Positions 23,712-32,331 of a stretch of DNA of 48,035 nt are shown here, piece by piece. The stretch comes from an uncultured Bacteroidales bacterium. GTDB taxonomy: Bacteria > Bacteroidota > Bacteroidia > Bacteroidales > P3. The DNA is taken from the NCBI GenBank assembly GCA_937886715.1, contig CAKZZD010000031.1, positions 1-48,035 of the forward strand, written 5' to 3'. The stretch's first letter is position 1; each line of letters starts with the position of its first letter. Under the pieces are notes generated by a model, which saw nothing but the letters and a program-made list of their open reading frames with translations, had not been told where the DNA came from and did no database searches. The position numbers were made by a program, and so were the translations under genes.

Positions 23712-24904
23712 TTCTCGATCCTTTCGTTATAGAATTTCAGCAAATCTTCCGTCAGTCGTTTGCTGTTGTACTGTTCTGCTATCAGCCGCCGAGCCGCTTC
23801 TCCGACGTGGTGGCAATAATCGTCATCCTCGAGGCATCGCTTGATTTTTGCGGCAAACTGCTCCGGGGTGTCGGCTATCAGCAGGTGCTCGCCATCGGTG
23901 TATTCGATGCCGCTGGCGCCGACAGTGGTGGTGATCACCACTTTGCCCACCGACATGGCCTCGATGATTTTCACCCGGATGCCGCTGCCGCTGAGCAGGG
24001 GCACCACGTTGATTTTCTTGCTCCCGATGAAATACATCGCATCCGGCACCTCGCCAACCACCGTCACGCCCTCGATGTGGGCTGTGGTCCACCGCTCGGG
24101 CATCTTGCGTCCGGCCAGGTAGAGGTGGGCCTGCGGCACTTCGCGGTGTATCACCGGCCACACGTCTTTCAGCAGCCACTCGATGCTTTCGCGGTTCGGC
24201 AACCAGTCCATGGCCCCGATGTGGAACAGCGAGTTAGGCTCCGCGTCGACATGCCCCACGTCCTCGGTTTCGATGCCGAACGGCAGGTGTGTCACCGGTC
24301 GACGGCATCCGTTGGCGCGGAAATAGTCGGCATCGTTGCGCGTGATGCACACCACACCGTCGTAGTCGTTCACATGCTCCAGCTCGTAGGCCCTTAATGT
24401 CAAGGCCAGATGCTTCAGATACTGGCGTTTGAACGGGTTGCGGGCACTTTTGGCCACCTGCTGCCAAATGAGGTGCTCCACGTTGTGGGCGCGGAGGATC
24501 ACTTTGGCGGTGCTGTGTTTTCGTATCAGGGGCACGTATGGCGTCAGGAAAAGGCTCTCCACATGCACTATGTCGAAGTCCTCTTTGTCAAGCGTTTCCC
24601 GCAGTTTGGCGGCGAAGTTGCTGTCGATGAAACGTTTCACATGGTACGACTCGCCGCACAGCATGGCTACCGCCGCCGGTATCACATGCAGTCCCAGGTC
24701 CACTGCTACCGCTTCCAGCCGTGTGGCGTCCATGTATTCGGCTGTCAGTTTCTCTCTGCGGAGCGGATGTTTTTCGCTCTCCATCGTGAGCACCCGCACC
24801 TCGCAGCCTTCGTTCAGCAACCCTTGCGTGATGCTGTTCATGGCCATCGTACCGCCGTCGACCGGCGGGTAGGGGGGCTTGTTGCAGAGCTGTAGTACCT
24901 TCAT
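23708..24904 (-). CDS. Glycosyltransferase, GT4/GT1-like
   Basis: 398 aa with two Rossmann-like halves (GT-B fold). The N-terminal half begins MKVLQLCNKPPYPPVDGGT, with the glycine-rich donor or acceptor loop; DIVHVESL and ILRAHNVEHLIW follow. The C-terminal half contains FIGAMDWLPNRESIEWLL, VVGEVPD and the sugar-nucleotide-binding VPLLSGSGIRVKIIEAMSVGK (about 305-325) with its E near the end. Probably transfers a sugar to a surface glycan. It sits between a YitT-like gene (45 bp upstream) and two envelope genes. Acceptor and donor unknown. Confidence 0.9.
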   Translation of the reverse strand: MKVLQLCNKPPYPPVDGGTMAMNSITQGLLNEGCEVRVLTMESEKHPLRREKLTAEYMDATRLEAVAVDLGLHVIPAAVAMLCGESYHVKRFIDSNFAAKLRETLDKEDFDIVHVESLFLTPYVPLIRKHSTAKVILRAHNVEHLIWQQVAKSARNPFKRQYLKHLALTLRAYELEHVNDYDGVVCITRNDADYFRANGCRRPVTHLPFGIETEDVGHVDAEPNSLFHIGAMDWLPNRESIEWLLKDVWPVIHREVPQAHLYLAGRKMPERWTTAHIEGVTVVGEVPDAMYFIGSKKINVVPLLSGSGIRVKIIEAMSVGKVVITTTVGASGIEYTDGEHLLIADTPEQFAAKIKRCLEDDDYCHHVGEAARRLIAEQYNSKRLTEDLLKFYNERIEK

Positions 24905-24949
24905 ACTTTGAGTAACGCCATTTGGCCCTGATTATTGCGTTGCAGGGGC

Positions 24950-25906
24950 TTATTCTTTGGGCAGCGCCTTGAATCCGAAACCGAGGATTTCGCTGCTGTC
25001 CATGATGTTGACAAAAGCCTTGGGGTCGAGACGGTGCAGGTTGCTCTTGAGCTTCACCATGTCGGCACGGTCAAGGGTCACGTATATCATCTTGCGTTCC
25101 GAGCCCTGATACAGGCCGGTGCCGGTCAGCAGGGTGCCGCCGCGCTGCAGGTCGTTCAGGATATAGTCGCGCACCGCCTCCAGCTCGTCGGTGACGATGA
25201 ACATGGTCTTGTAGCTTTTCAAGCCGTCGACCACCAGGTCGATGATCTTGCCCTCGATGAAGATCAGCAGTATCGAGTAGATCGGCAGACGGATGTCGCC
25301 AATGATCAGGGTGGTGAGCGAAATCAGGCTGTCCACAACCATCACCAGGGTGCCCAGGCTGATTTTGGTGTATTTATGGATAATCATGCTGATGATGTCC
25401 GAACCGCCGCTGGTGGCGCCGGCGCGGAAAATCACGCCAATGGCCACGCCGTAGATCAATCCGGCAACCACCGTGTTGAGGAACATGTCGGGCTGGAAAT
25501 AACGCTCCACGCCGCCATCCATATAGCTCAGATAGCTGGTCAGGCCCTCAGCGCTCTCGAACAATCCGTCGTGGATAAGCGGCTTGTAGCCCCACGTGGT
25601 CTCCATGATGAACGTGAACACGGGTATCAGCACCACCGAGATGATCGTCTTCAGACCGAATTTCGGACCCAGGATCAGGGTGCCTATGATCAGCAGCGGT
25701 ATGTCCATGCAGATTCCTGACACAGAAATCTTCCATCCCCACAGCGCATGGAACACGTTGGCCAATCCGTACACGCCGCCAGGCGCCAGATGGTAGGGGT
25801 TGACGAACATCACGTCGCCCACGGCAAACAGGGCACAGCCAAGCACCAGTAGCAAATACGAAACTATCTCGGCTTTCCAGTCGATCTTTGTTTTTGTCTT
25901 TGTCAT
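24950..25906 (-). CDS. YitT-family membrane protein
   Basis: 318 aa. Five or six hydrophobic segments lie in residues about 14-215 (for example LLLVLGCALFAVGDVMFV and LLIIGTLILGPKFGLKTI), with the family's GATSGGSDIISMII near 165-178. The C-terminal soluble DUF2179 domain (KSYKTMFIVTDELEAVRDYI, then RGGTLLTGTGLYQG) completes the standard YitT layout. Transport substrate unknown. It heads a likely operon with the glycosyltransferase and has a clear promoter upstream. Confidence 0.92.
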   Translation of the reverse strand: MTKTKTKIDWKAEIVSYLLLVLGCALFAVGDVMFVNPYHLAPGGVYGLANVFHALWGWKISVSGICMDIPLLIIGTLILGPKFGLKTIISVVLIPVFTFIMETTWGYKPLIHDGLFESAEGLTSYLSYMDGGVERYFQPDMFLNTVVAGLIYGVAIGVIFRAGATSGGSDIISMIIHKYTKISLGTLVMVVDSLISLTTLIIGDIRLPIYSILLIFIEGKIIDLVVDGLKSYKTMFIVTDELEAVRDYILNDLQRGGTLLTGTGLYQGSERKMIYVTLDRADMVKLKSNLHRLDPKAFVNIMDSSEILGFGFKALPKE

Positions 25907-25959
25907 AATATATTGACTATTAGTATTTAATTAGTATTGTTTTCGCTCGTTTTCTTTTG

Positions 25960-25967
25960 CAAAGATA
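25960..25967 (-). promoter_or_regulatory. Promoter -7 element (TATCTTTG) of yitT operon
   Basis: The - strand reads TATCTTTG followed by CA, about 54 bases before the ATG at 25906. Confidence 0.8.
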
Positions 25968-26061
25968 CACAACTTTCTTCAATAACGGTAAACAATGTCG
26001 CAGATTGGGCTTTTGGGCCAGTCCGGCACAGTCCATTCGTGCCCCGGGATGGTACGGCCGC

Positions 26062-26110
26062 ATAAAACAAACTCCCCACATTTTGCATCATGTCCGATGC
26101 AGAATGTGGG
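26062..26110 (-). terminator. Terminator after tRNA-Gly
   Basis: A stem of about 15 bp (26075-26089 with 26096-26110, one G.T pair) begins CCCACATT / AATGTGGG. On the - strand it is followed by AGTTTGTTTTATG. It lies 10 bases beyond the tRNA. Confidence 0.7.
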
Positions 26111-26120
26111 TGAGTCTCCG

Positions 26121-26193
26121 AGCGATAGACGGGGTTCGAACCCGCGACCTGCGGCTTGGGAAGCCGCCGCTCTGCCAACTGAGCTACTATCGC
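26121..26193 (-). tRNA. tRNA-Gly, anticodon CCC
   Basis: 73 bases on the - strand. Acceptor stem GCGATAG/CTATCGC, D-arm GCTC-AGTTGGCA-GAGC, anticodon arm GCGGC-TTCCCAA-GCCGC (anticodon CCC), 5-base variable loop and T-arm GCGGG-TTCGAAC-CCCGT all pair; discriminator T. No CCA is encoded. It lies 60 bp behind purM on the same strand. Confidence 0.95.
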
Positions 26194-26197
26194 AATC

Positions 26198-26243
26198 TCG
26201 GTTCCTTTAACGGCGCTCGTGGCGCTTTATTGTATGGAACCGA
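26198..26243. repeat. Hairpin between purM and tRNA-Gly
   Basis: TCGGTTCC (26198-26205) pairs with GGAACCGA (26236-26243), with a T run on the + strand side. It could end or process the purM transcript, but the T run lies on the wrong side for a - strand terminator. Confidence 0.4.
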
Positions 26244-26252
26244 TATTTTTTT

Positions 26253-27419
<1,167 letters not shown>

Positions 27420-27436
27420 TTCGCTGAATTTGACTG

Positions 27437-27444
27437 CAAAAGTA
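27437..27444 (-). promoter_or_regulatory. Promoter -7 element (TACTTTTG) of purM
   Basis: The - strand reads TACTTTTG followed by CA, 18 bases before the ATG at 27419. It fixes the short start. Confidence 0.8.
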
Positions 27445-27571
27445 CGAAGATTTTGCCGACTGGCCAAAAAAAACATCCCACGGCCGCAAAAACCCTTTCT
27501 CCGGGCAATTCATCCCGTCCACACTTCGCTTTCCAACCTATTTTTTATCCTCTTCCAATCCATTGTTTCTC

Positions 27572-27648
27572 AATACCTTCTCCTTACCATCTCCTACCCA
27601 ACTCCTACCATGGTAGGAGATGATAGGGAGATGGGTAGGTGTTGGTAT
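27572..27648. repeat. Imperfect intergenic palindrome (CTCCTACC family)
   Basis: A perfect 18-bp core, CTCCTACCA/TGGTAGGAG (27602-27619), lies inside a longer imperfect inverted repeat whose arms carry the same TACCC/CTCC words as the palindrome at 35155-35234. It sits between the divergent purM and FAD-oxidoreductase genes. Confidence 0.75.
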
Positions 27649-27761
27649 GTGGAAATCAGGCAGTTGGTTGCAGCACGATAAGTTGCGTGCTTTTTTCGGT
27701 CCGAAAGGGAGATGATGCCCATTTTTTTCGCCGCAAATAGTCGAAAACGGAAATTGTTGTG

Positions 27762-27769
27762 TAAATTTG
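27762..27769 (+). promoter_or_regulatory. Promoter -7 element (TAAATTTG) of the FAD oxidoreductase
   Basis: TAAATTTG fits TAnnTTTG, 73 bases before the ATG at 27843. Confidence 0.55.
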
Positions 27770-27842
27770 TAGGGTGAAACCCGCTGCCGTGTTGTGCGTA
27801 AAATGCTGGCACGATGAATTCTAGCGATATTCTTGTCTTGTT

Positions 27843-29384
27843 ATGAAACTGTTGAGAACCGATCTTTCGCCCGAAGAATACCATCAGCCCGAGCTGATGC
27901 GTCGCGCTGTGGCACGCGAAATGCATGTGGCTGAATCCGATGTGGCCGGTGTGCGAGTGGTGCGCCGCAGTATCGACTGCCGCAGGCGTGTGATGTATCA
28001 TGTCGACCTGGAGGTGCGTATGCAGGGCGAGACTGTCGAGCCTCAGGCACCCGAGGCGTCGCCCTACCGCGACTGCCGCAATGCTCGGCCTGTGGTCATA
28101 GTCGGTGCGGGTCCTGCTGGGCTTTTCGCCGCGCTTCACGCTTTGGAGGTGGGCCTGCGGCCCGTGATCGTCGAGCGGGGCAAGCCCGTCGAGGAGCGCA
28201 AGAAGGATATCGTCGAGTTGGGACGCGAACGTCGCGTGAACCCTGACAGCAACTGGTGTTTCGGCGAAGGCGGCGCCGGTACTTACAGCGATGGCAAGCT
28301 GTATACGCGATCCACCAAGCGCGGCGATGTGGGCGACGTGTTGCGCAAGTTTGTCGAGCATGGTGCCGATCCCGACATTATGCTGGATGCTCATGCGCAT
28401 ATCGGCACCGACCGCCTGTCGGGCATCATCGCGCGCATGCGGCAGACCATCGTGGAGCATGGTGGAGAGTACCATTTCGGGGTGAGGGTGACGGATTTGA
28501 TTGTCGTCGACGGCCGGGTGACCGGTGTTGCCGATGCGGCGGGCAACCGTTTTGAAGGCATGGCGGTGGTTTTGGCCACAGGCCATTCGGCCCGCGATAT
28601 CTATGCGCTCTTCCATCGCAAGGGGTGGATGATGCAGGCCAAGCCTTTTGCCCTGGGCGTGCGTGTGGAACACCCGCAGCAATTGATCAACGAAATACAG
28701 TACCACGGTCGGCACTATTCCAGGTTTCTGCCGCCGGCAGCCTACAGCCTCACTACGCAGGTGAACGGGCATGGGGTGTTCAGTTTTTGCATGTGTCCGG
28801 GTGGTGTGATTGTGCCGGCTGCCACTGCCGAGGGCGAGCAGGTTGTCAACGGCATGAGCAATTCGCACCGCACGTCGCCGTTCGCCAACAGCGGTATCGC
28901 TGTCACCGTGGGACTCGACGATGTGCAGGGCGACGATGCCTTTGCGCTGCTGCGCTTCCAGCAGGAGGTGGAAAGAAGGGCCTTCGAGGCGGCCGGACGC
29001 ACGATAGATGCGCCTTCGCAGCGACTGGTCGATTTCATGGCGCGTCGCCATTCGCAGTCGCTCAACAAGAGCAACTATATGGGCACATGTGTGGCCGCGC
29101 CGCTGCACGAGTTGCTGCCGCCGTTTGTGGTGGATTGCCTCATCGGAGGCTTCAAGGATTTCGACCGGAAGATGCATGGTTTTGTGACCCGCGAGGCCTC
29201 GCTGCTGGCGGTCGAGAGCCGCACCTCGTCGCCGGTGCGCATTCCGCGCGATGCGGCCACGCTTGAGCATCCGCAGCTGGCGGGACTCTATCCCTGTGGA
29301 GAGGGTGCAGGATATGCCGGGGGCATAGTGAGTTCGGCCATCGACGGCATGCGTTGCATTGATGCCCTTATGCTCCGGAAGTGA
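27843..29384 (+). CDS. Uncharacterised FAD-dependent dehydrogenase (COG2509-like)
   Basis: 513 aa. A short N-terminal domain (about 1-80) precedes the FAD-binding motif VVIVGAGPAGLFAALHAL (about 83-100). Further family blocks are CFGEGGAGTYSDGKLYTR, AKPFALGVRVEHPQ, FCMCPGGVIVPAA and the C-terminal LYPCGEGAGYAGGIVSSAIDG. Such proteins are widespread and probably cytoplasmic, but their substrate is unknown. Monocistronic, facing away from purM and convergent with porT. Confidence 0.92.
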   Translation: MKLLRTDLSPEEYHQPELMRRAVAREMHVAESDVAGVRVVRRSIDCRRRVMYHVDLEVRMQGETVEPQAPEASPYRDCRNARPVVIVGAGPAGLFAALHALEVGLRPVIVERGKPVEERKKDIVELGRERRVNPDSNWCFGEGGAGTYSDGKLYTRSTKRGDVGDVLRKFVEHGADPDIMLDAHAHIGTDRLSGIIARMRQTIVEHGGEYHFGVRVTDLIVVDGRVTGVADAAGNRFEGMAVVLATGHSARDIYALFHRKGWMMQAKPFALGVRVEHPQQLINEIQYHGRHYSRFLPPAAYSLTTQVNGHGVFSFCMCPGGVIVPAATAEGEQVVNGMSNSHRTSPFANSGIAVTVGLDDVQGDDAFALLRFQQEVERRAFEAAGRTIDAPSQRLVDFMARRHSQSLNKSNYMGTCVAAPLHELLPPFVVDCLIGGFKDFDRKMHGFVTREASLLAVESRTSSPVRIPRDAATLEHPQLAGLYPCGEGAGYAGGIVSSAIDGMRCIDALMLRK

Positions 29385-29393
29385 AGCCCGGCG

Positions 29394-30143
29394 TCAATGG
29401 CTGCGGCGTGAACGGGAGAACGATTCGGGTGCCCCTTCGAAAGTGAAGCTCAGCATGAAGGTGCGCGATTTGAGAAAGTCGGTCGACCGGATATAGATGT
29501 CGGGGTCTTCCACTTTGAGGTCGACTGTGCCGAATGCCATTTTCAGCTCGATGGCAAATTTCACGTAGAGCAGAAAAACGTCGAAGCCGACGCCTGTATA
29601 GTAGCGGAAGTCGCTCGGCTTGAGGCGCACGATGCTTTGGTCGGTCAGGTTGCGGTTTTTGCGTAGCGAGGCAAAGTCGAAACCATAGCTGACGCCGCCG
29701 ATGACGTAGGGACGGAAGTTGTTGTAGCGTTGGGCGCGGAATTTCAGTTCGATGGGGATGTCACCGTAGACCGACTCCACGTTGCGGCTTTGCTCGGCCA
29801 GCCGATGGGTCTCCAGGTAGCCTTCTTCCCATGAATAGGTCAGTTCGCGGGTGACCAGGGTCACGCCCGGAAGCATGCGGAGATTGAAGTAATCGTTCAG
29901 CCTAAGGTCGCCGATGATGGCTATGTGGAAGCCCGGGGCATAGTACGAAGTGGTGCCTTGCAGCGTTTCGCGCAGCTCATCGTCTTCGCTGAAGTTGAGG
30001 TCGAATTTCGATTGGGTATAACCCACCTGTATGCCGAAATGGATCAGCTGGCTGTCGAACTGGCCCAAGTTGGAGATCTGCCCATGGGCAGCGGCGCCGG
30101 ACAATGCCAGAGCCATCAGCAATATGACCCCTTTGGACTTCAT
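29394..30143 (-). CDS. porT: PorT-family outer-membrane protein
   Basis: 249 aa. Signal peptide 1-22 (ending AAAHGQ), then an outer-membrane beta-barrel of about eight strands. The family block IPIELKFRAQRYNNFRPYVIGG is followed by YGFDFASLRKN, close to PorT/SprT of the type IX secretion and gliding machinery; length also fits. PorT is needed for export of proteins carrying the type IX C-terminal signal. Its ATG overlaps the ansA stop (ATGA). Other PorT-like barrel proteins exist, so the exact role is probable rather than proven. Confidence 0.8.
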   Translation of the reverse strand: MKSKGVILLMALALSGAAAHGQISNLGQFDSQLIHFGIQVGYTQSKFDLNFSEDDELRETLQGTTSYYAPGFHIAIIGDLRLNDYFNLRMLPGVTLVTRELTYSWEEGYLETHRLAEQSRNVESVYGDIPIELKFRAQRYNNFRPYVIGGVSYGFDFASLRKNRNLTDQSIVRLKPSDFRYYTGVGFDVFLLYVKFAIELKMAFGTVDLKVEDPDIYIRSTDFLKSRTFMLSFTFEGAPESFSRSRRSH

Positions 30144-31165
30144 CCGACCTCTTCTGTGATCTCGCCCCTGAGCGACTGGCTCAGCCTCATTTTGACGTGC
30201 TCCTTGTTGTCGGGATAGTTGCCAAGCAGATACATCATTTTCGTGATGGCCGCCTCGATGGTGATGTCGCCTGCGCCCACCACACCGATGCGGTCCATGT
30301 CACAGCTGGCGGCATATTGCCGCATCTTGACGGCTCCAGCCTTGCACTGCGTCACATTCATCACGATGATGCCGCGGTTGATGGCCTCCTCGAGCGACGA
30401 GATGAACCATTCGTCGGTCGGCGCGTTGCCCGAACCGTAGGTTTCCAGCACCACACCCTGCAGTCCGGGTGTGCCAAGCAGCGACCGCACCACCTCGACA
30501 CCGATGCCGGGAAACAGTTTGAGCACGGCAACACGCGTGTCGAAGCGTTTGCGCACAACCAGACTGCCCGTCGGCATGGGGAGGAAAAGATGCTCCTTGA
30601 AACTGATTTTGATGCCGGCTTTGGCCAGAGAAGGATAGTTGTAGGTCTCAAAAGCGTCGAAGTTCTCGGCGCTCATCTTGGTGCTGCGGTTGCCACGATA
30701 GAGGTGGCTCTCGAAGAATATGCACACTTCGGGAATGGTGGCCAGCCTTGTTGAGGCTATTTCCAAGGCGCAGATGATGTTTTCGCGCCCGTCGCTGCGC
30801 AGCATGCCTAACGGCAACTGGCTGCCGGTCAGGATGATGGGTTTTGCCAGATTCTTGAACATGAAGCTCAACGCCGATGCCGTGTAGGCCATTGTGTCGG
30901 TGCCGTGGAGCACCACAAAGCCGTCGTAGCGGTCGTATTCCCGCTCGATGATGTTGGCGATGTCGACCCATAGCGAGGGTGTCATGTTCGACGAGTCGAT
31001 GATGTGTTCGAGGGTGACCGAGTCGATGCGGTAGCTGCACCCTTTCAGTTGCGGAACAGCGTCGTAGATGCGGTCCAGAGCGAAGGGATGTAACGATCCG
31101 TTCTCGTCCTGCACCATTCCGATGGTGCCGCCCGTGTAAACGATCAGTACTGCGTTTTGCTTCAT
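30140..31165 (-). CDS. ansA: Type I (cytoplasmic) L-asparaginase
   Basis: 341 aa without signal peptide. The two catalytic threonine motifs are present: YTGGTIGM near residue 10-17 and VLHGTDTMAYTASAL near 84-98. ILTGSQLPLGMLRSDGRENI follows. It hydrolyses asparagine to aspartate and ammonium. It is upstream of porT in one operon; the link between the two functions is not evident. Confidence 0.95.
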   Translation of the reverse strand: MKQNAVLIVYTGGTIGMVQDENGSLHPFALDRIYDAVPQLKGCSYRIDSVTLEHIIDSSNMTPSLWVDIANIIEREYDRYDGFVVLHGTDTMAYTASALSFMFKNLAKPIILTGSQLPLGMLRSDGRENIICALEIASTRLATIPEVCIFFESHLYRGNRSTKMSAENFDAFETYNYPSLAKAGIKISFKEHLFLPMPTGSLVVRKRFDTRVAVLKLFPGIGVEVVRSLLGTPGLQGVVLETYGSGNAPTDEWFISSLEEAINRGIIVMNVTQCKAGAVKMRQYAASCDMDRIGVVGAGDITIEAAITKMMYLLGNYPDNKEHVKMRLSQSLRGEITEEVG

Positions 31166-31363
31166 GCCTACATTAACGCGGCATCGTTTGTATTATTGCA
31201 TAAGCTGACACATTTTCTTGCGTTTGCAGACAGAGCCCCTGTCCATTCATTTTGCACTCCCCTGTGTCATGATTATGCGTTGGTGGAGATATGGCATATT
31301 GTCCGCTTTTGTTTGATAATCAGATGATAGCAAAATAAATTTTGCGGATAGTGAAAAAAGTGT

Positions 31364-31371
31364 TACTTTTG
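31364..31371 (+). promoter_or_regulatory. Promoter -7 element (TACTTTTG) of tRNA-Gln
   Basis: TACTTTTG followed by CA, 28 bases before the mature tRNA end at 31400. The gap 31166-31363 shows no gene. Confidence 0.8.
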
Positions 31372-31399
31372 CACCCGCTTTGGCAAGCCGAAAAGCGAT

Positions 31400-31470
31400 T
31401 GTCCAATGGTGTAATGGTAGCACTCCAGATTTTGGTTCTGTCAGTCTAGGTTCGAATCCTGGTTGGACAA
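31400..31470 (+). tRNA. tRNA-Gln, anticodon TTG
   Basis: 71 bases. Acceptor TGTCCAA/TTGGACA, short D-arm, anticodon loop TTTTGGT (anticodon TTG), a 4-base variable loop and T-arm CTAGG-TTCGAAT-CCTGG; discriminator A. The T at position 1 is typical of bacterial tRNA-Gln. Confidence 0.94.
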
Positions 31471-31477
31471 CAAGAAC

Positions 31478-31512
31478 GCTCCTACCCTCATGGGTGGGAG
31501 CTGTTTTTTTTT
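31478..31512 (+). terminator. Terminator of tRNA-Gln
   Basis: A 10-bp stem (GCTCCTACCC at 31478-31487 with GGGTGGGAGC at 31492-31501), loop TCAT and a T run at 31504-31512. Confidence 0.93.
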
Positions 31513-31546
31513 CAATGAGTAAATGTTCTGCGGAGGACTTTTGTGG

Positions 31547-32329
31547 CTACCTCACGTTCTCGGCTCGCACGATTCGGTAGACGGCCAGATAGGCCATGCG
31601 GACGGCCGCCACGCCGGTTGACAGGTAGTGTGGCCAGTCTTCGTTGCGATAGGCGGTCCGCTTGCGTTTCTTGGTGGGCTCCACATACAGGATGTCGTTC
31701 TGCTGCAGATAGTAGTAGGGCGAGTTGAGCACCTCGCGGCGGGTGAGGTCGAGGGTGTCGACAATCTGCTCGTTGCCGTTGGTGCGTATGATGGTGACGC
31801 ATTCGCGTATGCCGTCTTTGGTCACGTCGCCACATTGTGCGAGGGCCTCAAACACGGTGATCCTTTCACCGTCGGCATGTATCTGGCGGGGGTATCTCAC
31901 CTCGCCGATCACCGTCACGCGGAAATTCATCAGGCTGACCGTCACCACGGGGTCGTTGACGTATTGTTTTTCAATGAGTTGCTTTTCGATTTCTCGCGCA
32001 AGTGATTCGAGGGTGTGACCCGTGGTGGAGACACGGCCCAGGAACGGGAACGTGATGTCGCCATTGGTGGTCACCAGGTAGCCCGTCGGTTTAGCGTTGT
32101 CGGCACCCGTGTTGGTTTCCTGGTTGAATGGTACCACTGCAGCCGGCTTCTGGCTGTAGACGTATATGTGGAGCACATCTTCGGGGAAGATGGCCGTTTG
32201 GCGGAAGTTGGTGATGGGCGTCTGCACATCCCGGTCGGCGTCGGCGATATACGCATGGCGCTTCGGGGTGCTGCAGGCTGCCAAGGCCAGCATGGCGACA
32301 AACAATGCTATGAGCGATCGTACGCGCAT
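31547..32329 (-). CDS. Polysaccharide export lipoprotein, Wza-type (Poly_export/SLBB)
   Basis: 260 aa from the ATG at 32329. The lipobox LALAACS near residues 13-19 gives an outer-membrane lipoprotein. The Poly_export domain spans about 50-140 (FPEDVLHIYVYSQ, DITFPFLGRVSTTGHTLESL), followed by an SLBB-like segment (VIGEVRYPRQIHADGERITVFEALAQ). Wza-like proteins form the outer-membrane exit of capsule or exopolysaccharide. No Wzc-like kinase lies beside it; instead it follows an acyl-CoA ligase by 2 bp. The frame stays open upstream to 32665, but that part lies within the ligase gene. Confidence 0.9.
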   Translation of the reverse strand: MRVRSLIALFVAMLALAACSTPKRHAYIADADRDVQTPITNFRQTAIFPEDVLHIYVYSQKPAAVVPFNQETNTGADNAKPTGYLVTTNGDITFPFLGRVSTTGHTLESLAREIEKQLIEKQYVNDPVVTVSLMNFRVTVIGEVRYPRQIHADGERITVFEALAQCGDVTKDGIRECVTIIRTNGNEQIVDTLDLTRREVLNSPYYYLQQNDILYVEPTKKRKRTAYRNEDWPHYLSTGVAAVRMAYLAVYRIVRAENVR

Positions 32330-32331
32330 GG

